Shown here piece by piece: positions 24,286 through 33,268 of a stretch of DNA of 64,000 nucleotides (its first letter is position 1; each line of letters begins with the position of its first letter). Under the pieces are notes generated by a model. It was not told the origin of the DNA, ran no database searches, and saw only the letters and a program-made list of their open reading frames with translations. A program made the position numbers and the translations under genes. This DNA is from Nitratidesulfovibrio sp. (GTDB taxonomy: Bacteria > Desulfobacterota > Desulfovibrionia > Desulfovibrionales > Desulfovibrionaceae): the NCBI RefSeq assembly GCF_040373385.1, contig NZ_JBDXXH010000003.1, positions 1 through 64,000 on the forward strand, written 5' to 3'.

Positions 24286-26466
24286 CTACACCGGCACGGC
24301 CAGCACACCGGTAACGTCGTTCACGTAGTCCCCGGAATTCTTGTACTCGCGGTACCCGCACGAGGGGGCCGCGCCCAAGGCGTAGCGGCGTCCCCGCATA
24401 TCGTGGATGCAACTGACCCCGGCCGGGTCGCTGGTGAGGGCCTGCGGCGGCAGGGCCAGCACATGGCCGGGCCGGATATCCCGGCTGGTTGAGGACACCA
24501 CCGTGCCGCCCGCGTCCACGTACAGGCCAAAGGCCCCGCGCATGGGGGCCTGTGCCTCGTCGCGGGGCAGGGCGTCCACCAGCATGGCCTCGAACTGCGG
24601 TTCGGCATCGAACACGATGCCGATGCCCCCCACCGTGGTGCGTTCGTCCGTGGGGTGCATCACCGCAGCGTTGTAGATGTAGGTGGGCCGTCCGCCGTAC
24701 AGGTCCGAGGGGGCAAAGGGCGACACCCGGTATTCCTGCTGGTTGCGGATGGACTGCACGGTCTGCCGCACGAAGTCCACGTCCGACAGGTCGCGCCCCA
24801 GGCAGTCCTCGTTGTCCGGGTTGGAAACGGCCACCACCACCCCGGCGGCGTTGTACACGCACAGGTCGTGGTACACGGTGTACAGTTCGTGGATGTAGCG
24901 CAGTATTTCGGTGATGCGCCGCCGGTCGGCCTCGGGCGGCATGGCCCGGCCACTGCCCGCCCGGTCCAGGATGTGGCGGAAGGCGGGCGTCAGGGCCCAC
25001 CAGCGACAGTCGTTGGCCCGTTCGTACAGGTTGCGGTCCATGATGTCGCAGGCCAGGGCGGCCTTGAAGCGCAGGTCGCTCAAGAGGGACGAGGAGACCG
25101 TGGCGTACAGGTCGTCGATGGACTTGACGAACATGTCCTTGGTCTTGTGACCGATCTTGCGGATCTCGTCGAGCACCGGCAGGAATTCCTGGGCGTTGCG
25201 CTTTACCGCGATGATCTGGCCGTTGATGACCACAAGGCCCAGGTCCTGGTTCACGTCTTCCGACGTGGCGGCGATGTCCAGCAATTCGTCCGAGAAGATG
25301 CACGACGGTTCGGCGTCGTCTTCCTGCGCGCCGCCATCTCCTTGTTCGTTGGCGGGCGGGTGCAGGGATTGGGTTTGGTCCATGCCCCCGGCGGAACAGG
25401 TGCCGTTTTCGCCGTCGGCAAATGCGGCGTGCGGCGGCGTGGCCGCGCAGCCCCGCCAGCCCAGCCCCACGTAGCCCTGATACCCGTTGGTGGGGGCGCT
25501 GAAGGTCAGGTATTCGTCACTGCCGCTGCCCAGCGATGTCAGCGCGCGAGGCGCCCGTGCCCCCAGGCACGAACCCACCTGGAAATCGGCGGGCGCGCTG
25601 GAGGCGATGACCGTGCCCGCATCGTCGGTGAGGCACAGCGCCACACCCTTTCTGCCGTTGACCAGCTTGCGGAAAATGCCCTCCATCTCGTTTTCGAAAC
25701 GGAAGCACAGGCACAGCACACCCAGCGGGCGGCCCGTTTCCGGGTGCAGGATGCGGTGCGAGAAGATGTGGGCCACGGGCTTGCCGGGGCGCAGGTCGGA
25801 CGGGCGGAAGGTTTCCAGGTATCCGTCGGCGGCAAGGGTGGCGGCCACCAGCGGGTCGGACGAGATGCGCACCGGGGTGGCCTCGTCAAGCTGGGCGCGC
25901 ACCCGGCCGTGCGTATCAAGCACCAGGATTTCGTCGTAGACGGTGTACTTGTCTCGGTAGTCGCGCAGGCGGCTGCGAACGGCGGCGCAGGCGTCGTCCG
26001 GCGCGACAGCCGCGTCGGCAGCGCCGTTACCGGTGTTTGTGTCGGAACCCGTGCCCGCGCTGGCAGCAAGACCGGCCACGCAGACCTCGTCGTCATCGCG
26101 GGCGGTGGCGGCCAGAAAGTCCACCAGCACCCCGTCGGTGGCCAGAAAGCCCACGTCCGCCGTGCGTTCGAACAGGTTGCGCACCACGATGTCCACGGCC
26201 ACCTGGGCCATGCCCCCCAGTTCCAGCGCCACCTTGCGGGTGTTTTCGCGGGCCAGGCTATCGATGAGGCGTTCCTGCAATTCCTGGAACTTGCGTTGTG
26301 CCTCGTCCATGGAATCAAGCAGGGTGGCGGCAACGGACAGGCTGTTGATCTTGCCGGTCAGCGAAACGCGGGTCCACCACTTGGACAGCGAGCTCAGCGA
26401 ACTGCGGTATTCGCCGATGCCGGGCATGTGGTGCAGGTACCTTCGCAACTCCACGTCTATACTCAT
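24286..26466 (-). CDS. Soluble protein with duplicated Cache-like sensor module
   Basis: This 726-residue protein has no signal peptide or membrane helix. It is built of two similar halves. Each begins with a helical segment (NLFERTADVGFLATDG in the first, NLYERANDCRWWALTP in the second). Each continues with a Cache-like sensor fold: YTVYDEILVLDTHGRV...FRPSDLRPGKPVAHIFSHR and YTVYHDLCVYNAAGVV...FAPSDLYGGRPTYIYNAAV. Such domains bind small ligands in chemoreceptors, but usually outside the membrane. No CheW, kinase, methyl-accepting or cyclase output domain is seen. A low-complexity stretch (residues ~350-385) separates the halves. The ATG at 26466 has a weak ribosome-binding site. Function unknown; cytosolic sensing is inferred. 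Confidence 0.7.
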   Translation of the reverse strand: MSIDVELRRYLHHMPGIGEYRSSLSSLSKWWTRVSLTGKINSLSVAATLLDSMDEAQRKFQELQERLIDSLARENTRKVALELGGMAQVAVDIVVRNLFERTADVGFLATDGVLVDFLAATARDDDEVCVAGLAASAGTGSDTNTGNGAADAAVAPDDACAAVRSRLRDYRDKYTVYDEILVLDTHGRVRAQLDEATPVRISSDPLVAATLAADGYLETFRPSDLRPGKPVAHIFSHRILHPETGRPLGVLCLCFRFENEMEGIFRKLVNGRKGVALCLTDDAGTVIASSAPADFQVGSCLGARAPRALTSLGSGSDEYLTFSAPTNGYQGYVGLGWRGCAATPPHAAFADGENGTCSAGGMDQTQSLHPPANEQGDGGAQEDDAEPSCIFSDELLDIAATSEDVNQDLGLVVINGQIIAVKRNAQEFLPVLDEIRKIGHKTKDMFVKSIDDLYATVSSSLLSDLRFKAALACDIMDRNLYERANDCRWWALTPAFRHILDRAGSGRAMPPEADRRRITEILRYIHELYTVYHDLCVYNAAGVVVAVSNPDNEDCLGRDLSDVDFVRQTVQSIRNQQEYRVSPFAPSDLYGGRPTYIYNAAVMHPTDERTTVGGIGIVFDAEPQFEAMLVDALPRDEAQAPMRGAFGLYVDAGGTVVSSTSRDIRPGHVLALPPQALTSDPAGVSCIHDMRGRRYALGAAPSCGYREYKNSGDYVNDVTGVLAVPV

Positions 26467-26648
26467 TTTTTCGTCTCGCTGTTGGCGTATTGACGATAAC
26501 GCAAAAAACCGGGCGCAAATTCTAGGGTCATATCTCGCATATTGCCATGATTGTAAATGTCATTATTCGATTGACGGTTGCCATTGTGAAGTGTGCGCTC
26601 GAACAACGCGCTGGAATCATGCGTATTTCTTGCTTCCTGAAAATGTAC
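26467..26648. other. AT-rich intergenic region upstream of the Cache-like gene
   Basis: Lower GC than its surroundings, and likely the promoter region of the minus-strand gene ending at 24286. No confident promoter hexamers. Confidence 0.35.
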
Positions 26649-26676
26649 AAAAAAAGCCCCCAGAAGGGCTGGGGGC
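26649..26676 (-). terminator. Rho-independent terminator of the nik operon
   Basis: On the minus strand GCCCCCA (complement of 26670-26676) pairs with TGGGGGC (26656-26662) over a 7-base loop and is followed by seven T (26655-26649). It lies about 180 bases beyond the nikE stop. Confidence 0.85.
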
Positions 26677-26856
26677 ACGGTGAGAACGGGTAGGGTGGTG
26701 CGTGTTTCGGGCGGGGGATTCCAGCAGGGTAGTGCCAAGGCATGCCGCACTGTCACCGCCTTGGCGTGCGGGAAGCGGCGTGTGCACGGGGTTGTCCGCC
26801 TGCCCTGACTGCTGTCGGGCCATCGACCGCGCGGGAAGGGGCGGCGGGTTGTGCGG

Positions 26857-27768
26857 CTACAGCGGCGCGTTTGCGGGCATGGCGGGCAGGATGGCTGCGC
26901 GCAGCGCGTCATATGCAACCTGATGCGGGTCCGCGTGGTGTGCGCCCGCCGGATGCGGGGCCTGCCGCGTGCGGGACTGGGCGCGGGCGTGCATGTCCAC
27001 CGGGGCCACCCGGCCTTCGGTGAGCACGGCGGCCTCGTCGCAGAACAGCGGCACCAGACGCACGTCGTGGGTCACGAACAGGTAGGCGGTGCCCGTGGCG
27101 CGGCGCAGTTCGGTCAGCAGATCCAGCACGCGGGCCTGCACCAGCATGTCCAGGCTGCTCAGGGCCTCGTCCAGCAGGATCAGCCGGGGACGGGGCGCCA
27201 GGGCGCGGGCGATGCACACCCGTTGCAATTGCCCGCCGCTCAGGCGGTGGGGCAGGCGGTCCAGCAGGGCCGGGGAAAGGTGCACCTGTTCCAGCAGTTC
27301 ACCGGCACGGGCGCGGCGTTGGCGGCGATTCAGCGGGGTGAAGTTCTCCAGCGGTTCGCCGATGATGCGTTCCACGGTCAGGCGCGGGTTCACCGCGTTC
27401 ACCGAGTTCTGGAAGACCACCTGCACGTGGCGGCGGTCCTTGCCAAGGCCGTGGCGCACATCCCGGCCCATAAACCGCACTACGCCGCCGTCGGGCCGTT
27501 CCAACCCCAGGGCGATGCGGCACAAGGTGCTCTTGCCCGCGCCGCTGGGCCCGACAACACCGGTGCAGCCGCCTTCGCGCACGGTCAGGTCCACGCCGCG
27601 CAGCACCTCGCGCATCTGGCCCGGGGCGAACCACCCGCCGGTGCGGTAGCTGCGGGTTACCCCGCGCAGTTCCAGCAGGGGCGGGGTCCCAAGGTTCGCC
27701 GTTGCGGACTGCCGGGCAGGTGGGGCGGCTATGGTGTCGTCGGCGTGATGCATGGCGGAGTCCTTCAT
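26857..27768 (-). CDS. nikE: Nickel ABC transporter ATP-binding protein NikE
   Basis: The 303-residue ATPase has Walker A GPSGAGKSTLCRI, a Q-loop in VVFQNSVNAVNPRLTV, signature LSGGQLQRVCIARAL, Walker B LILLDEALSSLDML and the His-switch FVTHDVR. The NAVNPR and VLDRLP-like features resemble E. coli NikE more than generic dipeptide OppF. It pairs with the NikD half of the fusion protein to power nickel import. Its ATG overlaps the end of nikCD by four bases. The C-terminal ~30 residues are His/Ala-rich (APHPAGAHHADPHQ), possibly metal-interacting. Confidence 0.85.
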   Translation of the reverse strand: MKDSAMHHADDTIAAPPARQSATANLGTPPLLELRGVTRSYRTGGWFAPGQMREVLRGVDLTVREGGCTGVVGPSGAGKSTLCRIALGLERPDGGVVRFMGRDVRHGLGKDRRHVQVVFQNSVNAVNPRLTVERIIGEPLENFTPLNRRQRRARAGELLEQVHLSPALLDRLPHRLSGGQLQRVCIARALAPRPRLILLDEALSSLDMLVQARVLDLLTELRRATGTAYLFVTHDVRLVPLFCDEAAVLTEGRVAPVDMHARAQSRTRQAPHPAGAHHADPHQVAYDALRAAILPAMPANAPL

Positions 27769-29870
27769 GGGCGGCTTGCGGCGGCGGATGAGGTGACAAG
27801 GGGCTGCGGCGCCACACCGTCCGCGAGTGGCGGGCGCAGGCCGTACAGCCGGTGGTGGGCGGCCAGCAGGGCGCGGGTATACGGGTGGCGCGGCGCGCTG
27901 AACAGTTCGCGCACGTCGCCCTGCTCCACCACCCGGCCATGGCGCATGACGGCCATGCGGTCGGCCATGCGGGCCGCCACGCTAAGGTCGTGGGTCACCA
28001 GCAGGATGGCCATGTTGCGGGTGCGGCGCACCTGGTCCAGCAGGTCCAGCACGTGGGCCTGCGAGGGCAGGTCGAGGTCGGTGGTGGGCTCGTCGGCGAT
28101 GAGCAGCGGTACATCCAGCACCAGGGCGAGGGCGATCATCACCCGCTGGAGCATGCCGCCGCTCATCTGGAAGGGGTAGTGGCGCAGGATGGCCTGCGCA
28201 TCGTCAAACCCCACCTCGCGCAGGGCGGCAAGGGCTGCTGTGTGCCAGTCGGGGCGGCGGGTGCCTTTGGGGCCGTCCTTGGGAGCGGCGGGCAGATGGG
28301 CGGCCAGGGTTTCCTGGAAATGCGCGCCGATGGTGAACACCGGGTCGAAGCAACTGGCGGGATTCTGGAGCACGTAGGCTGCCCCGCGTCCGCGCAGCAG
28401 GCGCAGCCGTTCCGGCGGCGCGCCGTCCGCTGCATGCCCTTCCGGGGCCTGCCAATCCACGGTCTGCCCATTCACGCGGATGGTGCCTGCGGTACGGGCC
28501 ACGCCATCGGGCAGCATGCCCAGCAGGGCCATGCAGGTCAGCGATTTGCCGCAGCCGCTTGGCCCCACCAGGCAGACCACCTGGCCGCGTTCCACCGTCA
28601 GGTCCACCGGGCCAACGAGGGGAGGCCCGAGAGCGGGGCCGGACAGGGCAGGCTTTGTCGTTCCGGTTTCGGTGTCGCGTACCGTACCGGCGGTTCGGGC
28701 GGCGCGGCGCAGTTCCAGTCCGCGTACGGCCAGTGCGGGCACGGGCGCGGGAGCGGACGCGGCGAGCGCAGGGGCCATGTCGCTCCTGTCGTCCCCCGCG
28801 CGCGCGTCAGTGCGCACTTCGTCGAGCTCCACCGGGCGGTTGCCTGCGGCATCGGGATATTCCGGGGCAGTCAGCCCGTCCCCTCCATCCGCTCCGACCG
28901 GCCCGACCATCCCATCGGTAGCATCGATTCCGTCGGGGGCATGCGCCGCGCAGGCCGCGCCCCCTTCCGTCTCGCGCGCGGCGGCGGGGTCCAGGGCGTC
29001 GCGCAGGGCATCGCCCAGCAGGTTGAAGGCCATCACCGTCACGAAGATCATCAGGCCGGGGTACAGCAACTGTTCAGGGTGTGCGCCGATGTATTCGCGC
29101 GCATCGCCGATCATTACCCCCCATTCCGGCGTCGGGGGGCGCACCCCAAGGCCCAGGAAGGACAGGCCGGAAACGTGCAGCAGCATGTGACCCACGTCCA
29201 GCCCGGCCATGACCAGCATCTGGGCCAGCACCGGGGGCAGGATGTGGCGGAGCACCAGCCGCGCCGGTCGGGTGCCCGCAGCGCGCGCGGCCAGCACGTA
29301 TTCGCGCTGCTTCAGCCCCAGCACCAGCCCGCGCGCGAACCGCGCGTACCAGGCCCAGTGGGTGCAGGCCACGGCGATGATCACGTTGGTCAGCCCCGAC
29401 CCCAGCACCCCCACCAGGAACAGGGCCAGGATGAAGGTGGGAAAGGTCATGAACACGTCGCAGGCGCGCATGAGCAGGCTGTCCACCCGCCCCCCCGCGT
29501 AGCCTGCCACGCAACCCGCCGTCAGCCCCACGGCCACGATGCAGGTCAGGATGGCCCCCACGGCGAACAGCGAAACCCGCGTGCCGTGGCACAACCGGGC
29601 CAGCACGCTGCGGCCCAGATGGTCCGTGCCCAGGGGTTCCTCCAGGCTGGGGGCCTCGAACTTGCGGGTAATGTCCACGTCAGCAGGATGGCGAGGAGAA
29701 AGGTACGGCGCGAACACGGCCATGGACAGGATGATGCACAAAAGGGCCAGCGCGGCAAGGGCCGTGGGCCGCGACAGCAGTTGGCGCAACAGGGTGTTGC
29801 CCGGGGCTGCGCCGGGATAGGTCGCGGGGACGACAGGGGGGGCGGCGGCGTCGAGTGCTTCCGTACTCAT
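27765..29870 (-). CDS. nikCD: Fused nickel ABC transporter permease-ATPase, NikC-NikD
   Basis: One 701-residue chain carries two subunits that are normally separate. Residues ~1-290 are a NikC/OppC permease with about six membrane helices and the EAA-type loop EYVLAARAAGTRPARLVLRHILP. Residues ~290-350 are an acidic, Gly/Asp/Ala-rich linker. Residues ~355-700 are a NikD ATPase: GPSGCGKSLTCMALLG, QNPASCFDPVF, MSGGMLQRVMIALAL, IADEPTTDLDLPSQA, VTHDLSVAARMAD, ending AHHRLYGL as in E. coli NikD. The ATG at 29870 has GGAGGA upstream and overlaps the nikB stop by four bases. I see no stop or frameshift in the linker, so the fusion appears genuine. Confidence 0.88.
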   Translation of the reverse strand: MSTEALDAAAPPVVPATYPGAAPGNTLLRQLLSRPTALAALALLCIILSMAVFAPYLSPRHPADVDITRKFEAPSLEEPLGTDHLGRSVLARLCHGTRVSLFAVGAILTCIVAVGLTAGCVAGYAGGRVDSLLMRACDVFMTFPTFILALFLVGVLGSGLTNVIIAVACTHWAWYARFARGLVLGLKQREYVLAARAAGTRPARLVLRHILPPVLAQMLVMAGLDVGHMLLHVSGLSFLGLGVRPPTPEWGVMIGDAREYIGAHPEQLLYPGLMIFVTVMAFNLLGDALRDALDPAAARETEGGAACAAHAPDGIDATDGMVGPVGADGGDGLTAPEYPDAAGNRPVELDEVRTDARAGDDRSDMAPALAASAPAPVPALAVRGLELRRAARTAGTVRDTETGTTKPALSGPALGPPLVGPVDLTVERGQVVCLVGPSGCGKSLTCMALLGMLPDGVARTAGTIRVNGQTVDWQAPEGHAADGAPPERLRLLRGRGAAYVLQNPASCFDPVFTIGAHFQETLAAHLPAAPKDGPKGTRRPDWHTAALAALREVGFDDAQAILRHYPFQMSGGMLQRVMIALALVLDVPLLIADEPTTDLDLPSQAHVLDLLDQVRRTRNMAILLVTHDLSVAARMADRMAVMRHGRVVEQGDVRELFSAPRHPYTRALLAAHHRLYGLRPPLADGVAPQPLVTSSAAASRP

Positions 29871-30808
29871 GCGCGGTCCTCCCCCAGGCGGATGCGCGGG
29901 TCGGCCCACGCGTACAGGATATCCACGGCCAGGTTGCACAGCACGAAGATGGCCGTCATCAGCAGCATGAAGCATTGCAGGATGGGGTAGTCGCGGTTGT
30001 ACACGGCGGACACCGCGTAGCGGCCCACCCCCGGCCAGGCGAACACCGTTTCAACGATCACCGCGCCGCCCAGAAGTTCACCCACGTGCATGCCAAGCGA
30101 GGTCAGCACCGGGATCAGCGAATTCTTGAACATGTGCCGCCAGACCACGGCATGTTCGGAAATGCCGCGTGCCCGTGCATACATGATGTGCCGGGCGTGC
30201 ATGTTTTCCAGCAGGCTGGTGCGGATGAGCCGGGTGTTGATGCCCATGGACATCAGCGACAGGGTGATGGCGGGCAGCACCATGTGTTCAAGCCCGCCGC
30301 GCCCCAGCGCGGGCAGCCAGCCCAGCTTGACCGCGAACAGCCACACCAGCAGGAAGCCCAGCCAGAAGTTGGGCAGGGATACGCTGGTGAAGGACAGGGC
30401 GCGGGCCGCGTTGTCCAGCGGACGGTCGCGGTGCAGGGCCGCACCGACCCCGAGGGGGACGCTGACGGCCAGGGTGAGCAGCAGGGCCGCCCCGGCCAGT
30501 TGCAGGGTGGCGGGCAGGTAGTGCAGCACCTCGCCCAGCACCGGGCGCCCCGTGACGTAGGAGTTGCCGAAGTCGCCGATGACGGCGCGGGCCAGCCAGC
30601 GGGCGTACTGTTCCCACAGGGGCAGGTCCAGTTCCAGCATGCGGCGGGCGGTGGCCAGGGCCTCGTCGGTGGGGGGGATGCGCGACAGGCGCAGGTAGGC
30701 CATGGCCGGGTCGCCCTGGGCGGCGCGCAACAGCAGGAAGACCACCACCGAGACCAGCAGCAGCAGGGGGATGAGCGCGGCGAGGCGTTTCAGGATGTAG
30801 GCGGGCAT
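29867..30808 (-). CDS. nikB: Nickel ABC transporter permease NikB
   Basis: The product is 313 residues, almost identical in length to E. coli NikB (314). It begins MPAYILKRLAALIPLLLLVS, the usual OppB/NikB start. About six membrane helices are visible. The permease loop around HARHIMYARARGISEHAVVWRH contacts the ATPase. The GDFGNSYVTGRPV loop after helix 1 is typical of this family. An upstream ATG at 30880 would add 24 hydrophilic residues and has no better ribosome-binding site. It couples to nikCD by a four-base overlap and follows nikA across a gap containing a hairpin. Confidence 0.86.
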   Translation of the reverse strand: MPAYILKRLAALIPLLLLVSVVVFLLLRAAQGDPAMAYLRLSRIPPTDEALATARRMLELDLPLWEQYARWLARAVIGDFGNSYVTGRPVLGEVLHYLPATLQLAGAALLLTLAVSVPLGVGAALHRDRPLDNAARALSFTSVSLPNFWLGFLLVWLFAVKLGWLPALGRGGLEHMVLPAITLSLMSMGINTRLIRTSLLENMHARHIMYARARGISEHAVVWRHMFKNSLIPVLTSLGMHVGELLGGAVIVETVFAWPGVGRYAVSAVYNRDYPILQCFMLLMTAIFVLCNLAVDILYAWADPRIRLGEDRA

Positions 30809-30948
30809 GCGTGTTTCCGGAGCTGAGGGGGCGGTGTCGGCTGTTGGATGTGTCGCCGTCCGCGCGCCCGTACCAGCCATCCGCGCCGGAAATACCGGCG
30901 CGGAGTATAAGGAAGAAAGGCATAACGGCTGATTGGAAAAGGGCCTTC

Positions 30949-30973
30949 GGGGCCGGACGTGTGTGTCGGCCCC
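30949..30973 (-). terminator. Stem-loop between nikA and nikB
   Basis: GGGGCCG (30949-30955) pairs with CGGCCCC (30967-30973) over an 11-base loop in the ~220-base nikA-nikB gap. It could lower transcription of the membrane subunits relative to the binding protein or protect the nikA mRNA end. Confidence 0.4.
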
Positions 30974-31026
30974 CGGCGGCAGGAAATGGGGAAGGCGGCG
31001 CGTGGCCGCCCTCCCGCGTTTTGCTG

Positions 31027-32700
31027 CTATTTCAGGAGCATGTCCTCGAAGGGGATTTCCGTGTCCATGGCGCCGAAGTGCACCCCGTCCACGCGGGCGG
31101 TGTGTACCACCATGCTGGTCTGGTAGGTCAGCGGCAGGTACACGGCCTGGTCGTGCAGGGTGGTCAGGATGTCGCGGTACAGGTTCTGGCGCGTGGTTTC
31201 GTCGGTGGTCAGCAGCACCTTGCCGATCCTGGCGTCGATGTCGGCCTTCATGGGCAGGCCTATCTGGGCCTGGTAATCGGCGTGGGTGGGCACGCGCATG
31301 CCGCTGACGAAGGAATGCGGATCGTAGGGTGCGCCCCAGGTATCGCCGAAGACCATGCCGAAGGTGCCGTTCTTCTGGCGCTCGCCGATGGCGTCTTCTT
31401 CCTCGCCGATCAGGTTGGCCTGCATGCCCACGCGGGCCAGTTCAGATTGCAGGAATTCCGCGATGGCCTTTTGCAGGGCGTCGTTGCCCACGAAGCACAG
31501 GTCCACGGTCAGCGGCTTGCCGTCCTTCATGCGCGGGCCTTTGGGGCCCTGGGGATTGGTGCGTTTCCAGCCCGCCTCGTCCAGCAGTGCTTCCGCCTTG
31601 GCGATGTCGTGGGCGTAGGGGGGCAGCTTCAGGTCGCAGTAGGGGGACGTGGGCGGGAACAGGGCGTCGGCGCGGGCTTCCGCGTTCAGGAAGATGCCCT
31701 TGACCATGGCGTCTTTGTTGATGGTGTGCAGGATGGCCTTGCGCACGGCTATGTCGGCGGTGGGGCCGCTCTTGCTGTTCAGCGCGATGACCCGGCTGGC
31801 CTGCGGCGGCGAAAGGTAGGTGGCGTACTTGCCGCCCTTCTTCAGGGCGTCGAAGGCTTCCAGGCTGATCTGTCCGCCGCCGTGTCCGCCGCCGCCGAAG
31901 ACCAGGTCAAGTTCGCCCGCCTGCAAGGCCACCAGCCGGGTATTCGGGTCCGGGATGACCCGGACCACGATGCGCTTGATGGCGGGCTTTTTGCCCCAGT
32001 AGGCGTCGTTGCGCTCGAGCACGTCGTATTCGCCCTTGCGGGTTTCCACCAGCTTCCACGGGCCGGTGCCGATGGGCGCCTTGATGCCCTCTGCGGTGTT
32101 GCCGGATGCGGGGAACGCCGAGGGCGACAGGAAGCGCACGGGCCGGATCAGCGCCAGTTCCTGCAACGCGGGGTAGTAGGCGTTCTTCAGCACCAGGCGC
32201 ACGGTGCGCGCATCGGGCGTTTCCACCTTGTCGATCTGGGCCACCAGTTCCAGCCAGTCGTGCGAGGCGCGGTTGGCCAGCACCGTTTCAAGGTTCATGC
32301 GCACGGCCTTGGAATCGAAGGGCGTGCCGTCGGAAAAGGTCACGCCCTTGCGCAACGTGAAGGTGTACACCTTGCCGTCGGGCGACACGGTCCAGCTTTC
32401 GGCCAGCCAGGGTTCGATGGCGCCGCCCTTGGCGTACTTGACCAGCGATTCATACACCATGCCCTGGGCAAACATCTGGTTGGGCGAATACTTGTGCGGG
32501 TTCAGTTCACCCACGTTGGAGGGCCAGGAATAGCGCAGGGTGTCCGCCGGGGTGTCGGCGGCGTGCGCGGCAAGGGGAGCGGCAAGGCCGCCCGCCAGCG
32601 CCACGGTGAACAGCATGAGGGCGGCAAGCATGGGCCGCAGAAGCGCACGCAGCCAGTGGCGCGGGAAATGGGCGACAACACAAGGCGACCGGGTCGGCAT
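31027..32700 (-). CDS. nikA: Nickel ABC transporter periplasmic binding protein NikA
   Basis: The 557-residue protein has a signal peptide (positive start, hydrophobic MLAALMLFTVALAGGLAAP, cleavage near AHA). The mature protein closely follows E. coli NikA: LNPHKYSPNQMFAQGMVYE, TLRKGVTFSDGTPFD, APIGTGPWKLVETRKGEYDV, VIPDPNTRLVA, LIGEEEDAI, TWGAPYDPHSFVSGMRVP and TEIPFEDML. That resemblance is the reason for calling the system nickel rather than peptide. A His/Gly-rich insert (GGGGHGGG, about residue 270) is extra. A GGAGA ribosome-binding site precedes the ATG. Nickel would feed [NiFe] hydrogenases, abundant in this group. Confidence 0.9.
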   Translation of the reverse strand: MPTRSPCVVAHFPRHWLRALLRPMLAALMLFTVALAGGLAAPLAAHAADTPADTLRYSWPSNVGELNPHKYSPNQMFAQGMVYESLVKYAKGGAIEPWLAESWTVSPDGKVYTFTLRKGVTFSDGTPFDSKAVRMNLETVLANRASHDWLELVAQIDKVETPDARTVRLVLKNAYYPALQELALIRPVRFLSPSAFPASGNTAEGIKAPIGTGPWKLVETRKGEYDVLERNDAYWGKKPAIKRIVVRVIPDPNTRLVALQAGELDLVFGGGGHGGGQISLEAFDALKKGGKYATYLSPPQASRVIALNSKSGPTADIAVRKAILHTINKDAMVKGIFLNAEARADALFPPTSPYCDLKLPPYAHDIAKAEALLDEAGWKRTNPQGPKGPRMKDGKPLTVDLCFVGNDALQKAIAEFLQSELARVGMQANLIGEEEDAIGERQKNGTFGMVFGDTWGAPYDPHSFVSGMRVPTHADYQAQIGLPMKADIDARIGKVLLTTDETTRQNLYRDILTTLHDQAVYLPLTYQTSMVVHTARVDGVHFGAMDTEIPFEDMLLK

Positions 32701-32721
32701 GTCGTTCTCCGAATTTTGAAT

Positions 32722-32756
32722 GTGTATTACGGATAAAAAAATACAAAGTGTGTTAC
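32722..32756. promoter_or_regulatory. Direct repeats upstream of nikA
   Basis: GTGTATTAC (32722-32730) and GTGTGTTAC (32748-32756) are near-identical and 26 bases apart, separated by an A-rich stretch. They lie 22-56 bases upstream of the nikA start, where its promoter or an operator is expected. The half-site resembles the GTGTTAC half-site recalled for deltaproteobacterial NikR, but the inverted partner GTAACAC is not found at the expected distance. Confidence 0.35.
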
Positions 32757-33095
32757 TCCAAATGCCAGAGTGGAAAATTCATGTCAACGACACTGCGGAC
32801 AGATGGCGGTTTTCTTTGGTAATGCCTTTTTATTTTTGGGTGTTGCGTCGCGCCGGTCCGCGCTGAGGGCTGCGAGCGTGATTGAATGATCGCGGGAGGG
32901 AAGTATTTGAGGGATGCGCAGGACGGTATGCCGGATGTTCGGTCGGGCCGTCCGCAGGGTTGGTGCGGTGTCGTGTGACATCCGGGGGCATGCGGGCAGG
33001 CCGGGGAGTGCGTGCATGATATTTCCACAAAATCCCGCGATGGAACTTTCTGGATTGGTCTTCATGATGTAGCATTGGCTGCGGAAAACGCAGAA
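32757..33095. other. Divergent nikA-mop intergenic region, no gene seen
   Basis: Mixed-composition sequence between nikA (-) and mop (+). No coding frame with family resemblance or ribosome-binding site was found. Confidence 0.4.
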
Positions 33096-33169
33096 GCAGT
33101 CACGAATTTTCAGGACAGGCGGCAGTCACGATAATTTTATTTTGCATGACTCTTGGCAGGTGTTATCTT
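33096..33169 (+). promoter_or_regulatory. Candidate mop promoter with upstream direct repeats
   Basis: TTGCAT (33142-33147) and TATCTT (33164-33169) are 16 bases apart and fit a sigma-70-type promoter about 100 bases before mop. Just upstream, GCAGTCACGA occurs twice (33096-33105 and 33122-33131), each followed by an AT-rich run. This suggests an activator or repressor site. Confidence 0.4.
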
Positions 33170-33268
33170 GTGTGCATGAATTATCCTGCTGCGAACCGTT
33201 CACGCAGGAAATTGCATGTCCGCGCATATTCACATACAGCCATGCACAATCATGACAGGAGAACCATC

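Noticed and set aside
32701..32800. Canonical NikR palindrome upstream of nikA
   Set aside because: Only direct repeats of the GTGT-TTAC half-site are seen; the inverted partner is missing.
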